This document shows, one piece after another, positions 5,328 to 9,703 of a stretch of 9,703 nt of DNA. Both the position numbers and the translations under genes were made by a program. The notes below the pieces were generated by a model. The model was not told the origin of the DNA. It worked only from the letters and a program-made list of their open reading frames with translations, and searched no databases. The stretch comes from Verrucomicrobiota bacterium (GTDB lineage: Bacteria; Verrucomicrobiota; Verrucomicrobiia; Chthoniobacterales; UBA10450). The stretch lies in NCBI GenBank assembly GCA_003218785.1, contig QHOM01000092.1, positions 1 through 9,703 on the forward strand, in the 5' to 3' direction. Within the stretch, counting starts at the first letter, position 1. The number at the start of each line of letters is the position of its first letter.

Positions 5328-7324
5328 TACCACTTCGCCGTCACCAACCAGCGTGAAAGCTTCGCCTCGAGATCGCGTGTAAGGCTGACACGAAACTCGG
5401 CGCCTGCGTCCAGGCGCAACGAGCTGCCGTTGGCCCGATCGAATAGCAACTGAACTGGACGTCGGCCCGGTGAGGTGGCGAGGATCTCGCGCACTTCGCG
5501 CAATTCGTTGCTCGTGGCCACGGGAGAAAATTGCAAGAGCACGGCTGCTTCCGGCAACATGTTCGCCGATTCTTGAGTCACGCCATTACTCTTTCTTGGT
5601 GCAAACATCTTAATCTCCTGGGCCGTGGCGCGGAGAGCGTCGTCGCGCTTATCGAGGGTTCCTCTTACTTCAATGACGCGCCCGGCCGCGAGCGCGTCTG
5701 AAATTTTCAGATAAACGTCATTCCAAACGACTACCTCGAGTATGTCCGTCAAGTCTTCGACCCAAACAACCGCGAATGGTTTCCCCTCTCTCCTTGTAAA
5801 CTTTTTTTCGACATCCACAATCGCTCCGGCAATTTTGAACACCGCGCGATCGTCGAGCTCGCCTAACGACGAAATCGATCGATAATTCTTTGCCGCAAAA
5901 AGATCGACATAGGAGTCGAGTGGATGCCCACTGACATAAAAACCAAGCAGCTCTTTTTCGTAGGAAAGTTTTTCATGTTCGCTCCACGGAATGATCTGCT
6001 TCTTCCTCGATGTTGCGGGGGCAGTTGTCTCATCGAAGAGTGAAACTTGTCCGGCAACGCGGTCCCGATACGCAGCGGCGGATGCACTCAGTGCTTCATC
6101 AATGCAGGCGAAAAGCACGGCGCGCTCGCGGGCAAGAAAATCAAATGCACCCGCTTTCACCAAACTTTCCAACATTTTGCGATTCGCGACGCGCGAGTCG
6201 AGCCGGCTGCAAAAATCCTCCAGCGAAGTGAAATCTCCTCCTCGCTCACGCTCGCGAATCGCGGCTTCCATCGCGCTTTCGCCGACGTGTTTGATCGCGG
6301 CGAGACCGTAACGAATTGCATTGTAGCTTCGATTGTAGCCGGGAGTGGTGACCCCGGTTTGTAATCCTCGCGTGGGCGCCCCGGCATCACCGATGCCGGC
6401 TACAGCTTCAGGAACAAACTTCAAACCACTCTTGTTGATATCGGGCGGCAAAATCGCAATGCCCATGCGCTTGCATTCGCCTACGAAAAGCGAAATTTTT
6501 TCGGTGTTGTTGACCTCGTTGCTGAGCAGACCAGCCATGAATTCGACCGGATAATGTGCTTTCAGATATGCCGTTTGATAACTGATCACGCCATAAGCTG
6601 CGCTGTGGCTCTTATTGAATCCGTAACCGGCAAATTTTTCCAGCAAATCGAAGATGGCGTTTGCTTTTTTCTCAGGAATTTTGTTTGTCCGCGCGCAGCC
6701 TTCGATGAAATTCTTGCGCTCTTTCGCCATCTTCTCCTTGTCCTTCTTGCCCATGGCGCGCCGGAGAAGGTCGGCCTGTGCAAGTGAATAGCCGGCAAGT
6801 TTGCTCGCTGCAGCCATTACCTGCTCCTGATAAATCATCACGCCGTACGTGTCGGCGCAGATGCCTTCGAGCAGCGGATGCAAATATCTGATCGGCGTGA
6901 TTCCCTTTTTCGCTTTCACGTATTCGGGGATGAGTTCCATCGGGCCGGGTCGATAAAGCGCGATCAACGCGATGATGTCGTCGAGTTTCTTAACGTCGAG
7001 CTGCTTCGACAAACTTGTCATCCCGCCGGATTCCATCTGGAAGAGGCCGATCGTTTCGCCTCGGTTGTAGAGAGCGAAGGCGGCTTCGTCGTTCATCGGA
7101 ATGTTCTTGAGCGAAAAATCCGGGTCCCGTTCGTGAATGAGTGCCAGTGTGTCTTCGATCACGGTTAGCGTTTTCAATCCGAGGAAATCCATTTTCAGGA
7201 GCCCGAGATCGTTAAGCGGCCCCATCGGATACTGGCTGATGACGTCGTTGCCTTTCACGTCGCGACAGAGCGGGATGTAATCAGACAAGTCCCGATCGGC
7301 GATCACGACGCCAGCGGCGTGCAC
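5327..7324 (-). CDS. dnaE: DNA polymerase III subunit alpha, C-terminal part (frame-broken)
   Basis: The larger piece of the replicative polymerase gene, 665 residues as drawn from a GTG at 7324. That is probably not a real start: the frame is open up to 7384, and the upstream residues YAKILEGLSRNAGVHAAG are conserved DnaE sequence. It contains KMDFLGLKT with the third catalytic aspartate (Asp46 here; Asp555 in E. coli), finger motifs RRAMGKKDKEKM (188-199) and GYGFNKSHSAAYG (233-245), an internal clamp-binding motif QVSLFD (426-431), and an OB-fold-like region at about 495-575. It lacks the PHP domain and the first two catalytic aspartates, so it could not polymerise DNA alone. Residues about 308-330 are encoded by a palindromic repeat and look like an insertion. 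The next gene, the AsmA-like one, is convergent. Confidence 0.9.
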   Translation of the reverse strand: MHAAGVVIADRDLSDYIPLCRDVKGNDVISQYPMGPLNDLGLLKMDFLGLKTLTVIEDTLALIHERDPDFSLKNIPMNDEAAFALYNRGETIGLFQMESGGMTSLSKQLDVKKLDDIIALIALYRPGPMELIPEYVKAKKGITPIRYLHPLLEGICADTYGVMIYQEQVMAAASKLAGYSLAQADLLRRAMGKKDKEKMAKERKNFIEGCARTNKIPEKKANAIFDLLEKFAGYGFNKSHSAAYGVISYQTAYLKAHYPVEFMAGLLSNEVNNTEKISLFVGECKRMGIAILPPDINKSGLKFVPEAVAGIGDAGAPTRGLQTGVTTPGYNRSYNAIRYGLAAIKHVGESAMEAAIRERERGGDFTSLEDFCSRLDSRVANRKMLESLVKAGAFDFLARERAVLFACIDEALSASAAAYRDRVAGQVSLFDETTAPATSRKKQIIPWSEHEKLSYEKELLGFYVSGHPLDSYVDLFAAKNYRSISSLGELDDRAVFKIAGAIVDVEKKFTRREGKPFAVVWVEDLTDILEVVVWNDVYLKISDALAAGRVIEVRGTLDKRDDALRATAQEIKMFAPRKSNGVTQESANMLPEAAVLLQFSPVATSNELREVREILATSPGRRPVQLLFDRANGSSLRLDAGAEFRVSLTRDLEAKLSRWLVTAKW
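6334..6404. repeat. Twin-hairpin palindrome inside dnaE
   Basis: Imperfect 71-bp inverted repeat. It opens with TGTAGCCGG (6334) and closes with CCGGCTACA (ending 6404), and about 19 of the outer 24 positions of each arm match. Each arm is itself a hairpin: CCGG...CCGG around AGTGGTGA on the left, CCGGCAT/ATGCCGG on the right. This is the layout of REP/BIME-like elements. It lies in frame in dnaE and codes for 23 residues (VAGIGDAG...TTPGY). The direct repeat AGCTTC occurs at 6325-6330 and 6404-6409, next to the ends, and could be a target duplication. The words ATTGTAGC at 6320 and 6332 also repeat. Origin by insertion is inference. Confidence 0.75.
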
Positions 7325-7384
7325 GCCTGCATTACGCGATAAACCCTCAAGGATCTTTGCGTAGTTAAAAAGCGAGCGTGATGT
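7325..7384 (-). other. dnaE: Frame break with missing residues in dnaE
   Basis: On the minus strand the N-terminal frame reads ...NITLAF and stops at TAA (7367-7365). The C-terminal frame opens just after a TGA at 7387-7385 and reads ...LFNYAKILEG. The two frames overlap by only 20 nt, so a single event must lie within 7365-7384. Moving from the first to the second needs +1 (or -2). In E. coli DnaE about 24 residues separate ITLA from the MARKLEG motif; here only one or two do. If the ancestor had that spacing, roughly 64 nt are missing, a number not divisible by three. The stop follows TTT in a run of five T, so a slip of tRNA-Phe from UUU to UUU is conceivable, but no stimulatory Shine-Dalgarno-like sequence precedes it. 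Confidence 0.8.
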
Positions 7385-8786
7385 TCAACTCGTTCGGAAT
7401 CATCTTTGCGATGCGATCGGCGTCGCGATAACTCAAGCCCATGACGCGACCGACATCGCGGACCACGCTTTTTGCCTTGAGTTTGCCAAAAGTGATGATT
7501 TGCGCGACGCGGCGCTCACCATATTTCTGGCGCACGTATTCGAGAACTTCGCCGCGGCGGGCCTCACAAAAATCGACATCGATGTCCGGCGGCGAAACGC
7601 GGTCCGGATTCAAAAAGCGCTCAAAGAGTAATCCGTATTGGAGCGGGTCGATGTCTGTGATTCCGAGAACGTAAGCAACCATCGAACCTGCCGCCGAACC
7701 GCGTCCGGGCCCGACAGGAATGCCTTTCTCTTTGGCAAAATGAATGAAATCCCAAACAATGAGCAGATAACTGACGAACCCCGTCTTCTCGAGAACATCG
7801 AGCTCATAATCAAGCCGCTTGATTAACTCTGCGTCGCTCGTCGCGCGTTCGCCGTATCGCTCGCGCAGGCCTTCGTAACAAAGCTCGCGCAGATAGCTTT
7901 TGCGCGTTTTCCCGGCAGGCACCGGATACTCCGGATACTTGGAACGCCCAAATTCAAGATCGATATGGCAACGTTCCCCGATTTCGAGCGTGTTCGAAAT
8001 CGCTTCAGGAAAATCGCGAAACACCTCGCGCATTTCGGCTGGTGATTTGAAATACAACTCCGGCACGTAACGCATGCGGTTTTCGTCCTGCACCATTTTG
8101 CCGGTGCCGATGCACAGCATGACGTCGTGCGCTTCGTGATCGCTTCGGCGCAAAAAGTGAACGTCATTTGCAGCAACCAATCGGACGCCTAGGTCCCGTG
8201 CAATTTGTGGCAGCACCCGATTGCATTTGTGTTGCGCTTCCATCCCGTGGTCGTGCAATTCCATGAAGAAATTTTCCGCCCCGAGAATATCGCGATATTC
8301 GGCCGCGCTCTGCTTCGCCTTCTCGATGTTATTTGCCTGAATTGCGCTATTGATTTCGCCCGCAAGACAGCCACTTAGCCCAATCAGCCCGACCGAATGC
8401 GCTGACAGGAGTTCTTTGTCGATCCTCGGCGCGTAATGGAATCCATCGAGATGCGCCGCCGTCACCAACTTCACGAGATTGCGATACCCCGTTTCATTTG
8501 CAGCCAGAAGTGTGAAGTGATACGCCGCATCGCGCCGTGAGCCCGACCGGTCTTTATGCGATCCGGGCGCGATGTACGCTTCGCAACCAATGATCGGTTT
8601 GACCCCCGCGCGGGTCGCTTCCTGGTAAAATTCAATCGCGCCAAATAAATTCCCGTGATCGGTAATCGCGACTGCGGGCATCTTGAATTCGGCTGCTTTT
8701 TTCATCAGCTCTTTCATTCGGATCGCACCGTCAAGCAGGGAATACTCGGTGTGGAGATGCAGGTGAACGAAAGAATCGCGGGGCAT
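7365..8786 (-). CDS. dnaE: DNA polymerase III subunit alpha, N-terminal part (frame-broken)
   Basis: The first 473 residues of the replicative polymerase, ending at a premature TAA. It holds the PHP domain (about 5-270) with HLHLHTEYSLLDG at 8-20, ITDHGN at 41-46, GCEAYI at 67-72, and NDVHFL at 207-212. It then has the first part of the palm, with GPGRGSAAGSMVAYVLG (359-375) and PPDIDVDFCEARRG (399-412). Asp403 and Asp405 correspond to E. coli Asp401 and Asp403. The third catalytic aspartate is in the other frame. Together the two pieces give about 1,140 residues, near the usual 1,160 for this DnaE type. The start is clear: ATG at 8786 gives MPRDSFVHLHLH, the normal N-terminus, but it has no Shine-Dalgarno match. 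The gene is divergent from glnB. Confidence 0.92.
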   Translation of the reverse strand: MPRDSFVHLHLHTEYSLLDGAIRMKELMKKAAEFKMPAVAITDHGNLFGAIEFYQEATRAGVKPIIGCEAYIAPGSHKDRSGSRRDAAYHFTLLAANETGYRNLVKLVTAAHLDGFHYAPRIDKELLSAHSVGLIGLSGCLAGEINSAIQANNIEKAKQSAAEYRDILGAENFFMELHDHGMEAQHKCNRVLPQIARDLGVRLVAANDVHFLRRSDHEAHDVMLCIGTGKMVQDENRMRYVPELYFKSPAEMREVFRDFPEAISNTLEIGERCHIDLEFGRSKYPEYPVPAGKTRKSYLRELCYEGLRERYGERATSDAELIKRLDYELDVLEKTGFVSYLLIVWDFIHFAKEKGIPVGPGRGSAAGSMVAYVLGITDIDPLQYGLLFERFLNPDRVSPPDIDVDFCEARRGEVLEYVRQKYGERRVAQIITFGKLKAKSVVRDVGRVMGLSYRDADRIAKMIPNELNITLAF

Positions 8787-8834
8787 TAGTTTTCAGTATT
8801 AAGCGTCAAAAGAATTTGGCAAATTTACCAAGCA

Positions 8835-8948
8835 TGTCATCCCGAACGAAGTGAGGGGCTCGCAAAAATTCGTGGATTAGACAAGGTAGCTCGCGTGCTC
8901 CGCTGGCTTGTGCGAGGTCCCTCCCCGTCTCCGCGGCTCGGGATAACG
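8835..8948. repeat. Large imperfect palindrome between dnaE and glnB
   Basis: Outer arms GTCATCCCGA (8836-8845) and TCGGGATAAC (8938-8947) pair with one mismatch, and inner arms CTCGCA (8859-8864) and TGCGAG (8911-8916) pair perfectly. Unequal, partly matching sequence lies between the outer and inner arms and a centre of about 46 bp lies inside. The form is that of a small non-coding palindromic or MITE-like repeat; similar TCATCCCGA-ended palindromes are familiar to me from other bacterial genomes. The word AAAAATTCGTG inside it (8864-8874) recurs just outside at 8969-8979. The 284-bp divergent spacer (8787-9070) otherwise holds only AT-rich sequence next to dnaE and the glnB upstream region. 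Confidence 0.65.
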
Positions 8949-8980
8949 GGCGTTGTTTCTCGCTGCGGAAAAATTCGTGA

Positions 8981-9009
8981 TTGCATTCGCTCCGCGGCAT
9001 TGCTATGAG
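8981..9009 (+). promoter_or_regulatory. Weak candidate sigma-70-type promoter for glnB
   Basis: TTGCAT (8981-8986) and TATGAG (9004-9009) are separated by exactly 17 bp and would start RNA about 55 nt before glnB. The matches to consensus are only 3/6 and 4/6. I looked for a sigma-54 -24/-12 pair, expected for some nitrogen-regulated genes, and found none with correct spacing. Confidence 0.2.
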
Positions 9010-9070
9010 GGCGCGTGCCGCGCTCAGCTTTCAATTGCAAAACACTGCGCGATGCCGAGCTTACATCGAC

Positions 9071-9409
9071 ATGAAAAAACTGGAAGCGATCATCAAGCCG
9101 TTCAAGCTCGAAGAGGTCAAGGAGGCGCTCGCCGAACTTGGCATCGAAGGGATGACCGTCACGGAAGTGAAAGGGTTCGGCCGGCAAAAAGGCCACACCG
9201 AGATTTATCGGGGTAGCGAATACACCGTGGATTTTCTGCCGAAAGTGAAAGTGGAAGTCGTGCTCGCGGACGATATGGTGGAAAAAGCGGTCAGCGTGGT
9301 AGTGGCGGCGGCTAAAACCGGCAAGATCGGGGATGGAAAAGTCTTCGTTCTTCCGGTCGAACATGCGGTGCGCATCCGCACGGAAGAGATTGGCGAGAAA
9401 GCGGTGTGA
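9071..9409 (+). CDS. glnB: Nitrogen regulatory protein P-II
   Basis: Trimeric P-II signal protein of 112 residues, exactly the usual length. It senses 2-oxoglutarate and ATP/ADP and relays nitrogen status to partners such as glutamine synthetase adenylyltransferase, NtrB or AmtB. Visible marks: MKKLEAIIKPFKLEEVKEAL at the N-terminus; T-loop from about 37 to 55 with Tyr51 in RGSEYTVDF, the uridylylation site in many bacteria; B-loop TGKIGDGK at 83-90; and Arg101 and Arg103 in the C-terminal ATP-contacting segment VRIRT. ATG at 9071 is chosen because it starts the conserved N-terminus; a longer frame open from 8981 adds non-conserved residues. There is no clear Shine-Dalgarno. glnA follows after 153 bp in the same direction, the classical glnB-glnA arrangement. 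GlnB versus GlnK cannot be settled from the sequence alone, but linkage to glnA rather than amtB favours GlnB. Confidence 0.95.
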   Translation: MKKLEAIIKPFKLEEVKEALAELGIEGMTVTEVKGFGRQKGHTEIYRGSEYTVDFLPKVKVEVVLADDMVEKAVSVVVAAAKTGKIGDGKVFVLPVEHAVRIRTEEIGEKAV

Positions 9410-9421
9410 GGCCCGATTCTC

Positions 9422-9556
9422 GATGTTTGATGTGTTTGCCCGGATTGTGCGCGGCAACTCATTACACATCATCGTGATCTCTTCTCCCTCGCGGAACATT
9501 TGCAGAGACTTAGCTTTTCAAACACCCAAACTCTCGACTATCAACCATCAACCTCT
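9422..9556. repeat. Possible inverted heptad array D (glnB-glnA spacer)
   Basis: Weaker relative of arrays A-C. Plus-strand left words are GATGTTT (9422) and GATGTGT (9429). On the right, ACTCTCG (9530), ACTATCA (9537) and ACCATCA (9544) run with period 7; their complements are of the TGATGGT and TGATAGT type, matching the left-arm TGATGTG sense. The arms are short and about 100 bp apart. The right arm ends only about 10 bp before the glnA ATG. Confidence 0.4.
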
Positions 9557-9562
9557 GAAACA

Positions 9563-9703
9563 ATGGCCAAAGAAAAAACTCCCTCCGACGTTAGCAAAAT
9601 GATCAAGGACCACGACGTAAAACTCGTGGATTTCAAATTCACCGATCTGCCGGGTACCTGGCAGCATTTCACCACCACCCTCAGCGAATATAACGAGGAC
9701 ATT
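9563..9703 (+). CDS. glnA: Glutamine synthetase type I, N-terminal fragment
   Basis: First 47 codons of a gene cut by the window edge. The translation begins MAKEKTPSDVSKMIKDHDVK and continues with LVDFKFTDLPGTWQHFTTT, the beta-grasp N-terminal domain of type I glutamine synthetase (the D-KF-DL-G-WQH pattern). The enzyme makes glutamine from glutamate, ammonium and ATP as a dodecamer. Active-site motifs and any adenylylation site lie beyond the window. ATG at 9563 fits the family start and has no Shine-Dalgarno before it; the preceding sequence is the right arm of repeat D. The gene lies 153 bp downstream of glnB, consistent with co-regulation by nitrogen supply. Confidence 0.93.
   Translation, partial: MAKEKTPSDVSKMIKDHDVKLVDFKFTDLPGTWQHFTTTLSEYNEDI

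Noticed and set aside
7360..7375. Programmed +1 frameshift at TTT-TAA-C in dnaE as the main explanation
   Set aside because: The slip site is formally possible but lacks an upstream SD-like stimulator and would not restore the roughly 20 missing residues.
9010..9046. Sigma-54 promoter before glnB (GTGCCGCG ... TTGCA)
   Set aside because: The distance between the two half-sites is far too large for a -24/-12 element.
8837..9499. 220-codon minus-strand frame across glnB
   Set aside because: Its main part is the complement of glnB and the rest is translated palindromic repeat; glnB on the plus strand is certain.

Overview
The window is chromosomal housekeeping DNA from a bacterium with moderately high GC. 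It looks like Verrucomicrobiota, perhaps a soil Spartobacteria/Chthoniobacterales type. That placement is inference: it rests on the flavour of the protein sequences (DnaE, alanine dehydrogenase, YqgE), the lack of canonical Shine-Dalgarno sites, and spacers filled with short palindromic repeats. No marker gene in the window proves the phylum. I see no CRISPR array, insertion sequence, phage gene, tRNA or rRNA.

Layout, left to right. (1) Two minus-strand genes, alanine dehydrogenase (ald, 106-1203) and, upstream of it, a YqgE/AlgH-family protein (1307-1873). (2) A 361-bp spacer (1874-2234) with a strong plus-strand intrinsic terminator that no plus-strand gene accounts for, so possibly a small RNA, followed by a heptad repeat array. 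(3) Two plus-strand envelope-type genes, a membrane-anchored DUF4230 protein (2235-2921) and a 768-residue AsmA/TamB-like protein (3014-5320). (4) A convergent, very long minus-strand dnaE region (5327-8786). It encodes the replicative DNA polymerase III alpha subunit but is split into two frames, with about 20 conserved residues missing at the break. (5) A divergent spacer holding a large imperfect palindrome. (6) A plus-strand nitrogen-control pair: glnB (P-II, 9071-9409) and the first 47 codons of glnA (glutamine synthetase, 9563 onward).

Functional links: glnB and glnA form a classical nitrogen-assimilation pair, and ald at the other end also handles ammonia (alanine to pyruvate plus ammonium). 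The DUF4230 and AsmA-like genes probably act at the cell envelope. dnaE is a replication gene that should be essential, so its broken frame is the main anomaly of the window.

The most unusual structural signal is in the spacers. Three spacers (1212-1307, 2122-2246, 2914-2995), and less clearly a fourth (9422-9556), carry 7-nt-periodic word arrays in two inverted arms around a non-repetitive centre. The words differ from site to site but the architecture is the same, and the arms run into stop codons and one possible start codon. A separate 71-bp twin-hairpin palindrome lies in frame inside dnaE, and another large palindrome lies between dnaE and glnB.
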